DNA of 64,000 nt from Echinarachnius parma (Eukaryota; Echinodermata; Echinoidea; Clypeasteroida; Echinarachniidae): positions 1-64,000 of the forward strand of contig JBAMJV010008045.1 in assembly GCA_037951105.1 (NCBI GenBank), in the 5' to 3' direction. The notes beneath the pieces are model-generated. The model ran no database searches. It was not told the origin of the DNA and saw nothing but the letters and a program-made list of their open reading frames with translations. Positions 11,118-22,492 of this stretch are shown piece after piece. A program made the position numbers and the translations under genes. The first letter of the stretch is position 1. Each line of letters starts with the position of its first letter.

Positions 11118-11634
11118 AGATATAAATAGCGACACCACCTCCATTGCGATTTCTATCTTTACGAATTAAATCGTAACCTGGAATACGCAATGCATTGTCA
11201 CTAATGGAATCGTTTAAGTATGTCTCATTGAGTGCTAACATATGAATGTTATTGGCAAATAAAATCATTCTTATTTCATCTATGTTACGATAAAGACTTC
11301 GAACATTTAAGTGCGAACATTTGAAACCTTCATTATTAAACTCATTACATTTCAATGACACATTTGCATCTTTATCCCCAGAGGTTGCCCGAGCTAATGG
11401 TGCTTTAATATGATTTTCGCATGTATCATTCCCATCAAAAGTGTCAACTAGGGGTAAATAATGCAAAATAGTACATCGCCAATTCAAAAATTCAAAATGT
11501 ATATCATCATAATGCTCATTTTTAATCCCAGCACATTTTGTGTGCATCCAATCTAAGCTGTAAGTACATTGCAAACCTCTCTGATTATTTCTAACTTCTT
11601 TGGTGCAAGAGACACAAGGGTATTTGCACAACAT
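11118..11634 (-). pseudogene. CR1-like LINE ORF2, N-terminal fragment (PHD-like finger plus start of endonuclease)
   Basis: Reading on the minus strand from ATG at 11634, the first 55 residues form a Cys/His cluster (PCVSCTK...LQC...WMHTKC...NWRC). This is a PHD-like finger with two expected Cys replaced. After a linker comes the opening of an apurinic-type endonuclease: HLNVRSL carries the first catalytic Asn, LNETYLND carries the catalytic Glu, and then comes DRNRNGGGVAIYI. The LINE match stops there at about 11118, before the GDFN motif, and the frame then runs into unrelated sequence to 10960. The family would supply nicking and reverse transcription for its own RNA. ORF1 lies directly upstream at 11815-12456. 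A fragment missing its 3' part is unusual, because LINEs normally lose the 5' end, so a later deletion is likely. Confidence 0.8.
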
Positions 11635-11814
11635 TAACAAAAAAGAGTTCTTAACAATTAAATTATCAGCGCATAACTACAGGGATTCAAAGTCACCGGG
11701 GCTGCGTATCACTTTGTTTATTGTCTTCCCGTTTGTCGCGGTGACTTTGGCAATTATTCTTCCGTCACTCGACCAGGCGGTAAGAACTTTCTTGTGACTT
11801 TGTACTTGTCGCAG

Positions 11815-12456
11815 TTAATTTTGGTTTGCCTTGGTCAGGTGCTCTTGGATGACAATGCCGCTGCCTTTCAGCTTTCGCCGTTGCGTTATCACTGCTTGGC
11901 GGGTGCGATATGCAACAAACTTCACAGTTATGGGGCGAGGACGCTTCCTTTGTTGTTGCCGCTGGTTTGACGCAATGCTGCCGGACGAGGATTGTGTAGG
12001 CTCTTTGATCGGATGACCGGTTCGGTGCGACCGATCAATATCTGCTTTTGATACAGCTACTCCCAGACGTTTACCTGCTATCTCACAGATGACGTCATCA
12101 GTGCACTCACCGGTCTGCTCTGGTACTCCGAAGATCTGCAAACAATTCCGTCTGCTGTACTGCTCTAAATCTGCCACGGAAATCTGCAGGTTCTGAATGG
12201 TGTCGCATTGTACACCGACTGTGTTATTCAGTTGGGCGATTTCTGCAGCTCGATCCCTATTCGTCACCTCCCAGTCCATTATCTGCCCACGTTGTTCGTC
12301 TAGGCGGTCGATGAACTTCGCTAATTCTTTTTGGACTGCGAGATGAATGGTCTCATTAATAGTTTTGAGGAACTATTTGTTGTCCCGCCGCATCTGTTGA
12401 ATTTCGGACGACAGCCTTTGTATAGCTTCGTCCGTGGTTGTTGACTTTGGCGCCAT
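11815..12456 (-). pseudogene. LINE ORF1 (coiled coil plus RRM-like RNA-binding protein)
   Basis: ATG at 12456 opens a 214-codon frame that ends at the stop 11815-11817. It is broken only by a TAG at codon 28 (12373-12375). The first 95 codons are heptad-like and charged, as in ORF1 coiled coils. A conserved block follows: DLEQYSRRNCLQIFGVPE, then a DIDRSHRTG motif, then RPRPITVKFVAYRTRQAV and KLKGSGIVIQEHLT. This order is typical of LINE ORF1 proteins that coat element RNA. Its stop is about 180 bp from the ORF2 start on the same strand, as expected for one bicistronic element. The single stop suggests a fairly young but dead copy. Confidence 0.85.
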
Positions 12457-13828
12457 TTTTAAATAAGAAAGAAGGTACCTGGTCCCGAAGCCTGCGAAGA
12501 ACGATCACGCCAAATACTTCAACAATAAATGACGAATTCAATGACAAAAAAGCATGCCATGGGCATGGCATTGACTTTTTGCGTAGATGTAGTCCAAAAG
12601 TTACTTTCTTGTCCGCCCATTGATATAATAAGTGTCACTGCGAATTATGATGATACTATACTACACTGATCACCCACTCATGCACAATATGCAGCGAAAT
12701 CGAGTAAAGTCTAAATACTCACAACAGCTACCGTACGAAAATGCGTACGAAACTGCTCCAACATAATATAGCATATGTGGGACAGTTTCGTTCTCAAAAT
12801 ATCACTTTTTCCTGTTGATATCAATGTAGAATTCATCTTCCAGTCGAAAAAGTAAGTTTCTCATTGTCCAAAATATTAAACCAAAACAAGTTAATCATCA
12901 GGATGCAGACGAATTTGAGTGATTTGCGAGAAAAAACAGCCACGATTCTTGCCCTACGCGCAAGCACCGCGACCGCCCTCATACAATATGAAAAATTACA
13001 AAACCTTTCGTTTACTTTGCATGCGTGTAAAAGAATAAGGCAATCAAACTATAATTTGTTTTAATTTGAACCTAAAATATGGCTGTGTCATTTCCATTGT
13101 AATCAACATTATAAACGATGCTTACGATGTTTACAAATAACAACAACGCCTAGAAAATAATATAAATAATATTCAACTGGTACTTGTAGAATACGGATGT
13201 TCGGTAAACATGACGCCATCTACACAAGTTGATGTGCAAGCTTTAAAAATCTTTCGGTGAATAATGTTGTGATATCAATGATGTATAGGCTACAGAAAAG
13301 CTCTATACAATTAATGTATTGTTTATTTAAATTTGAACAACTTTTCTTGGTTTATAGACTCGGAAACGATAGCGCATTTGTTGTCAATGAAATATTATTT
13401 TATTATTTATTTATTTGTATATATTATTGTTTTATTGATACGCACAGTCAGCTAGACGCGGTATACATTGTATAGGCGGATGCATGTTGTAAATGCTTAG
13501 AGAACATTGACCTACTCGTGACGGAACTTGTGAGAATCACCGCACCGTATTACTCAAAATAATACACAAAAGGGCGGGAAAGCAAGCCATCGGGCGGTAG
13601 CTTTGGAAATCTTGAATGCAAGTGCGATCAACTGATATTACAAAACGACGGGTACGCATTACTGTGTTCCTTTCACTCTAAATTAAGAGGAGCGGAAGTT
13701 CAAGCTTGCTAAATTAGTCCACTAAAACCACTGATGATTTTCTTCAGCGAAAGTGAAGTACACAGCAATGTGGGCTTTTAATACACACTGCGGAACGTTT
13801 CAAAGGCAATACTAAGAACATAAGACAA
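12457..13828. other. LINE 5' leader then unassigned spacer
   Basis: The first hundred or so bases beyond the ORF1 start are probably LINE leader. Its 5' limit could not be placed. The remainder is AT-rich with no gene or element end recognised. Confidence 0.5.
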
Positions 13829-16440
13829 TGGGCAGTATGCATAAAAAGTAGCAATTGTTTATAAGCGATTGCTTCAAGCACAAGCAAGAGCTTGTCAAGC
13901 AAAATATCAAGTTCAAGCAATTGCTTAATTTCGTATGCATGAACTTGTGCTTGTGCTGAAACCTTTTGCTTATACCCCCGTCACACCCACTACACTCGTA
14001 CTGCGCTCGTACTGCGCTCCTAATTCCCATTCATACATTTGGAAGTGCGAGGCGAAGCATTGTAGTAACGAGTAGCTAGAGTGGTCTTTAAAAAGATGTC
14101 TTTTGTTAAATGACGAATGAATGGGAGGATTATCGCACATGGGTGAAAGGATAGCCTCTCATGCATGGACATACAAGATGGCTCCCTGAACAAAAGATGA
14201 GGTCGTGGAAGAGCTACGCTTGTTTTGGACATGTCCAAAGCAAACGAAGAACTCCGGCGACCTAATCTTTTGTTCAGCGAGCTATTGTCTGTGCATTCAT
14301 GGAAGGATATCTATTGACGCATGTGAGATAAACTTCCCATTCAGATCCTCATTGGACAAAAGACATCCAAGAGCTTGTGACCAGCTATTGTCTACAGCAC
14401 AAGAGAAGCGTAGCTCGGGTCTGACGGCACCATTACACTGCCAAAGCAATTGCCTACGTGTTGAGCAAAGCATCGTTACAGTTGTGCGAACATCGCACTG
14501 TGCAGGACAACAAAGGGGATTCGTAGTGTATGCAAACGTCATGTACTTAGTCCCTCGCTTAGCTGCTTGCCCTGGTCGTGTCCGACCTGGCAATAATATT
14601 TTTTCTTACGCAAATATTTTCTGAAGGGCAAAATTCTCTACATGGATATAAATGTATAACATAACAGCCATTTGATTAAATATGACATCACATCATAACC
14701 TCTGGAATCAGGAGCTCTAAATGACAAATTTATTCTAAAACGCGAATGTGCCATATGCATACAAATAAGCAATTGCTTGTGCTAGCATCTTGCTTGAATC
14801 GGTATGCATAAAAACAAGCAATTGCTTGAAAGCAAAAGCATTTGCTTGCAAGAAAAAGCATTTGCTTATAAGCACAAGCAATTGATTGAAAGCAAAAGCA
14901 TTTGCTTACAAGCACAAGCAATTGCTTACTGCTCGTAAGCAATTGCTTACCAAACAAGCAATTGCTTAAAACCGTATGCAGAAAACGAACCTTTTACTTT
15001 ATAAGCAATTGCTTGCGTTCTTTCAAGAACATCCAGACCAGCTTGCGCTCTTGCTTACTCAGGGCATTCGCGTTGAAGGATTACATTTTCATACCGTTTC
15101 AAGATGATTATAAGCTTCTTATTCCAGAGGTTATGTTGTGATTTGAAATTAATCAAATTCCTGTTATTTTAGACTTCTTAGGGCAATTTTTGTCCATCGA
15201 TCTGCACAGAAACCCCCCTGATGCTCTGTGCTTTCTCCCCCTATTTGCGTAAGAATACATACTGCTGCCGAGATTGATGTCCTGCAGTGCGATGTTCGCA
15301 CAACCGTAACGATCCTTTGTCAAACACGTAAGTAATTGCTTAGGCAGTGCAAGCAAAAGGTTTCAGCACAAGCAAAAGCTTGTGGATATGAATTCAATCA
15401 ATTGTTTGAACTTGATCTTTTGCTTGACAAGCTCTTGCCTATGCTTTAAGCAATTGCTTATAAGCAATTGCTACTTGTTATGCATACGGCCCAGTGTTCT
15501 GAGTAAGCAAGAGCTGGAGGTGCTTGAACAAACGCAAGCAATTGCTTATCAAGACAAGTAAAAGGTTTGTTTTATGCATATGGTTTTAAGAAATTGCTTG
15601 TTTGGTTAGCAATTGCTTATGCGTGTAAGCAGAAGCTTTTGCTTTTGCTTATAAACAAAAAGCATACGGCCCAATGTTTATGATCATTCAAAGAAGTCGT
15701 TTTCGGGCGATGGTACGATCTTGAATGAGAGTGAGATTAATCGACACAACGCCATGCATATGACAGCGAATTAAAAAGGGGCGGATGCTAGGGATAGCTG
15801 TTATTGTGGTTATTGTTTGGTCACTTTGAAATGAATAAAACTGACGATTATCTTAATTGTAAGTGATGTACTAAACAATGATATCATAATAAGTATAGAA
15901 AAGGCAAAAACTATATAGACAATAGGCCGTATGCATACAAAGTTGCAATTGCTTGTGTTAGCCTTTTTTTATGCATACAAACAAGCATTTGCTTGCAAGC
16001 AAAAGCTTTTGCTTACAAGCACAAGCAATTGCTTAATGCTCGTAAGCAATTGTTTACCAAACAAGCAATTGCTTAAAACCGTATGCATGAAATGAACCTG
16101 TTACTTGTCTTGATAAGCAATTGCTTGCGTTTTTTCAACTACCTCCACACCAGCTTGAGCTCTTGCTTACTAAGGACATTCGCGTTTTAGAATCAAGTTT
16201 TCTTACCGTTTCAGGATGATTTAGAACTCCTGATTCCAGAGGTTATGTTGTGATTTCATATTCAATCAAATGGCTGTTATTTTAGACATTTATATCCATG
16301 AAGGCAATCTTGTTCATTATATGAAAATATTTGCGTAAGAAAAAATACTGTTGCTAGGTCGGACACGACCAGGGCAAGTAGGACTACACGACGTTTGCGG
16401 TTTGCATACACTATACGAATCCACTTTGTTGTCATGCAGG
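13829..16440. repeat. Palindrome-rich inverted repeat complex (AAGCAATTGCTT family)
   Basis: The 12-bp palindrome AAGCAATTGCTT or a one-base variant occurs more than a dozen times, mixed with 'aagcaaaagc' and 'aagcacaagc'. Larger blocks repeat in inverted order: 13829-13980 matches 15340-15490 inverted, 14500-14740 matches 16200-16440 inverted, and 15100-15310 is a third diverged copy. The phrase GGCCGTATGCAT(A) or its complement marks several joints (about 15486, 15664, 15925). I see no coding region. It looks like several foldback MITEs inserted next to or into each other. Confidence 0.75.
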
Positions 16441-16508
16441 ACCCTTTGTATTGTATTAAATGTCCCAGATCTAAGGATTGTTTAAACTATTTTAAAGTTT
16501 TGTATGAG

Positions 16509-16740
16509 GGGGGGGGGGGGGGGGGGGGTGGGGGGGCCGGGGATCTGCATGCTGTCCTTTCCGTTGTTCTTCTTTTTGTTGCTGAAAAGTCAAGGAAAAA
16601 CAATACAATAAAAAGGGTCCTCGCCATCAAGGTACATAGAGAAGAAGATGAAAACAAGACGATTTTACCCGAAGATCATAGACGTACCCAGGGTGGGGGA
16701 TGGGGGTTTTACCCCCCACCCCCCCCCCCCCCCCCCCCCT
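16509..16740. repeat. Poly-G and poly-C tracts flanking a dispersed repeat
   Basis: A G run at 16509-16528 and a C run at 16719-16739 enclose an inverted copy of the 5278-5345 repeat. The phrase GACGTACCCAGGGTGGGGG at 16681 looks like a hAT-type end, but no matching partner was proved. Confidence 0.7.
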
Positions 16741-16748
16741 TGACCATG

Positions 16749-17519
16749 CTGCCCTCCCAAGGAAAAAAGCAGTATCTGAAATTTTTGTTGATTTTCACTT
16801 TTTTGCAGAAAAATACTCAATAAACAATGCTCTTTCATGTGATACATTCAGTTTTCTGAAAAAATTTGGGAACACCATTTTTTCCCAACCCTCAAACGCA
16901 GTATCTACAGTCAACCTCCACTTTCCCCAAGGAAAAAAGCAGTATCTACACAGCTAGTCTCGCCACAAGACAAACCAATTATTTATAAGCAGACAATATG
17001 AATAATGCGCATTTATAATAATTATATCTTGTATGAACAAATTTCACTACTTATATGAATTGCGAAGCACAACATATTGAAGCAAATTCAACATATAAGT
17101 GCATTTTGCAATACGACCAACATTCTTCTATAAAGCGCAGAGTTTGTGACAAAGGCTATTCAAGTATGCATGAAAGTGCGTGTACCTCTGCCACATTCAC
17201 ACAATGCACAGACTGACTGCGCACGGCATATGATGCTGTGCAGTGTGTTAATGGCATGTGATGTTAACGCATACATACATGCAATTGAGTCATGTATGTA
17301 CAGTAATGCAGTCATAATCTTCTACTAAATTAAGCTCTTCAGTGCCAGCATGGATTAGTAAGAATTGTTTTATCCATAACATAAGGCATAATTCATCCCC
17401 CTTCAAATTTCTATGTAGATACTGTGTTTTTCCTTGGGGAAAAACACAAAAGGGTCAATATCTCAGTTTCTAGAAAACGCTGAATCGTGTAGATACTGCC
17501 TTTTTCCTTGGGACGGCAG
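16749..17519. mobile_element. MITE with CTGCC ends and 4-bp TSD (771 bp)
   Basis: CATG at 16745-16748 is repeated at 17520-17523. Ends read CTGCCCTCCCAAGGAAAAA and, on the other strand, CTGCCGTCCCAAGGAAAAA. The subterminal phrase AAGGAAAAA(A)GCAGTATCTAC recurs near 16759, 16930 and, inverted, near 17413 and 17490, as transposase-binding repeats often do. It is non-autonomous. The copy at 34603-35950 shares its interior, and 58696-60236 shares the CTGCCGTCCCA end with a different interior. Superfamily uncertain; 4-bp TSDs occur in Chapaev and Ginger-like groups. Confidence 0.85.
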
Positions 17520-17857
17520 CATGAAATATATGTTTGGGGAGGTTTGAACCCCCCCCCCCCCCCCCTTTCAAATTGTAAATGGTATCGAGACCACATTTCT
17601 CGGTCTCGATCGTCATTATTGATGGTCTCGGCTTCAAAAAGTGCGAAGAACCCTGGTCTTGATCTCGAAGATGTCGCAAATTTTCGATCTCGGCTTCGAA
17701 AAACAGCAAATAAATGTACTAAAGAAATTTGGAAATCATTGAAATTGATCTTACCAGAAAAAAAGGCAAAAATCAAAATACACCAATCTCCTTGAGGGTT
17801 AATGGAAATAGTCTTACTGGTAAAAATCTTTCTGACACATATTGGTACAAAAATTCA
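17520..17857. other. Spacer with poly-C and 'ggtctcg' repeats
   Basis: A C run at 17550-17566 is followed by irregular repeats of 'tctcg(g/a)tctcg' (about 17588-17700). The open frames here are low-complexity readings. No gene is recognised. Confidence 0.6.
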
Positions 17858-18334
17858 ACAGTAGGAGTTTGCCAACTGTAGCGATCTAACTCGCTATTTG
17901 AGATTTTGCTACTATAGTAGGAATTTGCAAACTGTAGCGATCTAACTCGCTATTTGAATTTTGCTTCTATAGTAGGAGTTTGCCAACTGTAGCGATCTAA
18001 CACACTATTTGGGATTTGTCTACTATAGTAGGACTTTGCTAACTGTAGCGATCTAACTCGCTATTCCAGATTTTGCTACTATAGTAGGAGTTTGCCAACT
18101 GTAGCGATCTAACTCGCTATTCCAGATTTTGCTACTATAGTAGGAGTTTGCCAACTGTAGAGATCTAACTCGCTATTCCAGATTTTGCTACTATAGTAGG
18201 AGTTTGCCAACTGTAGCGATCTCACTCGCTATTTGAATGTTGCTACTATAGTAGGAGTTTGCCAACTGCAGCGATCTAACTCGCTATTTGAATTTTGCTA
18301 CTATAGTAGGAGTTTGCCAACTGTAGCGATCTAA
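17858..18334. repeat. 56-bp satellite array, segment 1
   Basis: About eight tandem copies are present. Each contains the 12-bp palindrome CTACTATAGTAG, then GAGTTTGCCAACTG, then the split palindrome TAGCGATCTAACTCGCTA. Units vary at the TTTGAGATTTTG / TTCCAGATTTTG end. The array is interrupted at 18334 by the TAA-flanked element and resumes at 20922. Confidence 0.95.
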
Positions 18335-20918
18335 TGCTATGGTCACAACCCCCAAAATAGGTGAAAGGCTGCTGAGCGGTCGCCGCCCGGTCACCGCTGG
18401 GAGATCTGTCGGTCGCCGGGCGGCGAGTTCAAAATTGGTTGGCGTCCGGGCAGCGCCCGCTCGATTGACCGCGGCGTCTGCCCGATCAATGTTTGGTCAC
18501 ACTGTTGCTCATAAAGTTGGAATATTTTTGTTTAGATCGAACATCATTCTTTTTCTTGTTTTGTGCGCCTAATTAATCATTTTAGACACAAAAAATGATT
18601 ATAATAGGTTTCCAAACTACCAATGTACAATAAATGGTTGCATGAATTTGTATTAAATAAGTCAGCCTTTTTCTTTGAGCTTTGAAAGGCAGGACATTCG
18701 ATGATTGGCCACTTTCCCTCTCTAAAGCATACGTCCAACAAGTCATCGTTATGGGTCGTTTCTCAGAGTTGGCTGTAACATGTTCAAACAAAATTGACAC
18801 AGAGGCTCACTAGGCCATACTTCGTCCAACGTTATTGGCTACACACCAAACGATGCGTGTGCTCCACCAGGAAGGGGTGTCAACAAACAATGTCCACTAG
18901 TTAGTTGGAACATCGCAGGTAACGGTCTATAACATACTCATACGTCATCGAGATGAGGGTAAATTGAATCCACTGACTCTCTAGGACGTCCACGATTGAC
19001 CACCGGGATAGATTATCGGAAATTGCTTAACCTGTGCCGCAGAAACCGGAAATGCCAAAAAGGAGCCTTCGCCGTCTATGAAGAAAACACTGTGGAATCA
19101 ACGCCTTCCGCCAAATTGTACATCAGATATCACTCTAACATGGTCACCGAGCAAGACAAACTAGCAGGTGTCCACCCGATAACATGCAACCAAGATTAAC
19201 CGGACGTCCCTGGACTAGGGAGTACAGAAGATTCCCACGTAGGCACTTGTGATATGTCATCATAATGGGTACGAGCCATTCCACCGTTTGGCCGTCAGAA
19301 CCTCAAGTCGTTTGGTAAATGCATACATCTTGGAGCTTCTCGCCATGTAATCGACGAACCCTTTGTCTTCCATCTGTTCGGTCAAGGATGCTATGGCTCT
19401 TACCCACTTAGATGACATATCACTAGTTTCCATGAGGCAATCTTATGGGCTCCCTAGTCGAGGGACGTCCGGTAAATCTCGGTTGAAAGGTTTGGAGTGG
19501 ACACTTGGTAGTTTGTCTTGCTCGATGACCATGTTAGAGCGATCTTTGATGTACAGTTTGGCGGAAGGCGTCGATTCCATAGTGTCTTCATCATAGACGG
19601 CGAAGGCTCCTTTTTGGCATTTCCGGTTTCTATGGCACAGGTTAAGCAAATTGCAATCATCTATCCAGGTGGTCAATCGTGGACGTCCTAGAGATTCATG
19701 TAGCTTTAATTGACCCTCCTCTTGATGAGGTCTGATGATTTTACAGACAGTAACCTGCGATGTTCCAACGAAATAGTGGACATTGTTTGTTGACACCCCT
19801 TCCTGGTAGAGCACAGACATCGTATGGCGTGTAGCCAACGGCGTTGGATGGAATATGGCCTGGAGAGCCTTCGTGCCAATTTTGGTTAAACATTTTACAG
19901 CCAACTCTGAAAAAAAATACACATAATGATAACTTGTTGGTCATACGCTTTGGAGAGGAAAAGGGGCCAATCATTAAAGGTCCTGCCTTTTAAAGCTCAA
20001 AACAAAGGACTAAATTTTTTAATGCAAATTAATGCAACTATTTATTGTACATTGGTAGTTTTGAAACATTATTCTAATCATTATTTTTAGTCTAAAATTA
20101 TTCATTATGCGCAAAAAAAAAGGAAAAGGTATGAAATTCGATCTAAACAATTATTCCAACTATATATATATATGAGCAACATTGCATGTAGGCGCTCCAC
20201 AAAAGTGCACAAGTTAACAGCTCATTTCTATCCGAAGTTTCACTGGAATATGGCGAAAGCAACACCAAGGGGCAAGCGGGGTACAGAGGCAAGGCAGCCG
20301 CCACCAGGATCTCCCTCCAACATAAGAAAGAGGCAGCTGCAGCTCAGGCAGAAGAGGACACTGCTAGCGTCATGGAGGACAGGGTCATTCCAAGAAGAGT
20401 TCTTCGAGGACAACCTATTATTTTATGACATGGGGGACAACGAGAACAAGAATATGGTGAATACGCCATCCTCTCCCTCAGCCGGGCAAAGTGCTGGGAT
20501 TGTGGTATCAATGGCATAGTAGACCTTGACCTTTCAGAAGGAGAGCAAAGTGATGTTTTTGATAACCAGCATGTAGATGACCAGCCTGTAGAAACCACAT
20601 ATATACCCAGGTCACCGTCCGGCCGCCGGGCGATTTCTTAAAAATCAGCCGGTAGCCGGTGGGAGACCGCCCGGGAATCGATGGGTCATCGGTCGGTCAC
20701 TGCCGGGACGCCGCGCGGAGAAACTCTCCGATTTCGCCCAGTTTTGACCTAAAATCGTCCGGTGACAGACGGGACACCGACAGGTCACCGCCGAGGCATC
20801 GCTGGGGCTCTACAGCCTGCTCGACTTCTCCAAAAATCGTTGGGCGATGCCTAAATTCCAGCGGCGTCCGAGCAGGCTACAAATCGGTCGGTCGCCGCTC
20901 TGAGTTGTGACCGTAGCA
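18335..20918. mobile_element. Harbinger-like foldback element (2584 bp)
   Basis: It sits in the satellite array with TAA on both sides (18332-18334 and 20919-20921). Ends are TGCTATGGTCACAAC and, inverted, TGCTACGGTCACAAC. Beyond them, both sides are rich in 'cggtcgccgggcgg'-type GC repeats. Further in, 18540-19215 and 19450-20150 are long diverged inverted copies of each other around a loop of about 230 bp. A 3-bp TWA duplication is typical of PIF/Harbinger elements. No intact transposase is present. Confidence 0.85.
19443..19922 (-). pseudogene. Transposase-like fragment in foldback arm
   Basis: This minus-strand frame of 159 codons includes TMSVLYQEGVSTNNVHYFVG, then TSQVTVCKIIRPHQ and LGRPRLTTWIDD. 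That is a helix-turn-helix-like stretch followed by a GRPR(x)TT turn, as seen at the DNA-binding end of many transposases. The opposite arm (about 18780-19200, plus strand) carries a diverged copy of the same coding-like sequence, with no long open frame before 18996. The foldback element therefore holds two facing copies of one gene piece. No catalytic domain is seen. The family is not securely identified. Confidence 0.4.
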
Positions 20919-20921
20919 TAA

Positions 20922-21006
20922 CTTGCTATTTGAGATTTGTCTACTATAGTAGGAGTTTGCCAACTGTAGCGATCTAACTCGCTATTTGAGATGTTGCAAA
21001 TAAATA
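20922..21006. repeat. 56-bp satellite array, segment 2
   Basis: About one and a half units of the same satellite lie between the two inserted elements, showing both landed in one array. Confidence 0.95.
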
Positions 21007-21916
21007 CAGACTGTCCCAGAAAAAACGAAACCGGGTTTCATGGCAGAAATGTTATGTTATAATGAATAATTTCGTTGATGATATATATATGTCTGAAAAG
21101 CTCTGTGTCTCTTCTTTCATTTGATATACAACTTATGGCACATAATTCACGCATGACTGAATTAGAACGACGGAAAGTGGTGTTACCAAGATTCTATTTG
21201 CACGCAGAAATTGCAAGTTTGGGTGAGGTTTTGGGGTGAGTTTTAAGGGTAGTAAACGTACTTATTTTGAAAAAGGACAAATACCGCATAAAAAATAATA
21301 ATTTTATCTTTTAGATGACACCTCATGATTAAAAAATAAATGATTTATGCCAGAGAACGAGTACAATGAAAACGTGCTTGATTCCAGCCCAAATGAGTAA
21401 CTATCCTGATCTAGCCTGTTTCCCATGTTTTCCCTGATCCCCATGTTTGTGTAAATTCACTCATGCATCAAAGTCCATTGTCATCTGATAATTCACGAAA
21501 GGTGAGCGACTTCTTACTCAACTTTCACTCATTTGGGCAGAAATCAGTCATGTTTTCATTGTACTCGTTCTCTGGCATAAATCATTTATTTTCTTAGCAT
21601 GAGGTGTCATGTAAAAGATAAAAATATTAACTTCTATGTGGTGTTTGTCCTTTTTAAAAATAAGTACGTTTACAACCCTTAAACTCAACCAAAAAACTCA
21701 CCAAACTTAAAATGTATGCGTGCAAATGGAATAATGGTAACACCACTTTCCATTGTTCTAATTCAGTCTTGCTTGAATTATGTGCAATAAGTTGTACATC
21801 AAATGAAAGAAGAGACACAGAGCTTTCCAGACATATATATATCATCAAGGAAATTATTCATTATGACAGGAAATTTCTGCCATGAAACCCGGTTTCGTTT
21901 TATCTGGGCCAGTCTG
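21007..21916. mobile_element. mariner-like foldback element (910 bp)
   Basis: TA at 21005-21006 is repeated at 21917-21918. Ends read CAGACTGTCCCAGA and, inverted, CAGACTGGCCCAGA, close to the CAGGGTGTCCCAGAAA style of Tc1/mariner MITEs. The two arms match over about 400 bp each (for example 'cgaaaccgggtttcatggca' and 'tttatgccagagaacgagta'), leaving a loop of only about 90 bp. There is no transposase. Confidence 0.9.
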
Positions 21917-22395
21917 TATTATAGCAGGAGTTTGCCAACTGTAGCGATCTAACTCGCTATTTGAGAGTTTGCTACTATAGTAGGAGTTTGCCAACTGTAG
22001 CGATCTAACTCGCTATTTGAATTTTGCTACCTTATTAGGAGTTTGCCAACTGTTGCGATCTAACTCGCTATTTGAATTGTTCTACTCTAGTTAGTAGTTT
22101 GCCAACTGTAGCGATCTAACTCGCTATTTGAGATTATGCTACTATAGTAGGAGTTTGCCAACTGTAGCGATCTAACTCGCTATTTGAGATTTTTCTACTA
22201 TAGTAGGAGTTTGCTAACTGTAGCGATCTAACTCGCTATTCCAGATTTTGCTACTATAGTAGGAGTTTGCCAACTGTAGCGATCTAACTCGCTATTTGAG
22301 ATTTTGCTACTATAGTAGGAGTTTTCCAACTGTAGCGATCTAACTCGCTATTCCAGATTTTGCTACTATATACTTAGTAGGAGTTTGTCGCTACA
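21917..22395. repeat. 56-bp satellite array, segment 3
   Basis: About eight further units are present, ending in the divergent 'tagtaggagtttgtcgctac' unit also seen at 5380. Units differ by a few substitutions, including one CTACTCTAGTTAGTAG variant. Confidence 0.95.
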
Positions 22396-22417
22396 AACTT
22401 CTGCTCTTATATATAAG

Positions 22418-22492
22418 AGCACCAAATCGCTATTTTTGCGAGATTGTTATTTTTGGGATAACAATCTCGCCAAAATAGCGACTTTGTGCTGT
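22418..22492. repeat. Long hairpin next to satellite
   Basis: The arm 'agcaccaaatcgctattttt...gagattgttat' pairs with 'ataacaatctcg...aaaatagcgactttgtgct', giving about 30 paired bases with few mismatches and a loop of under 10. It could form a cruciform in DNA or a stem-loop in RNA. Confidence 0.85.

Noticed and set aside
20172..20519. 115-codon ORF in the Harbinger-like element
   Set aside because: Low-complexity Arg/Gln/Pro content and no match to a Myb-like or transposase domain that I can recognise.
17858..22395. Regular 56-bp array resembling a CRISPR
   Set aside because: Units are contiguous with no unique spacers, the context is eukaryotic, and no cas-like gene is present. It is a satellite.
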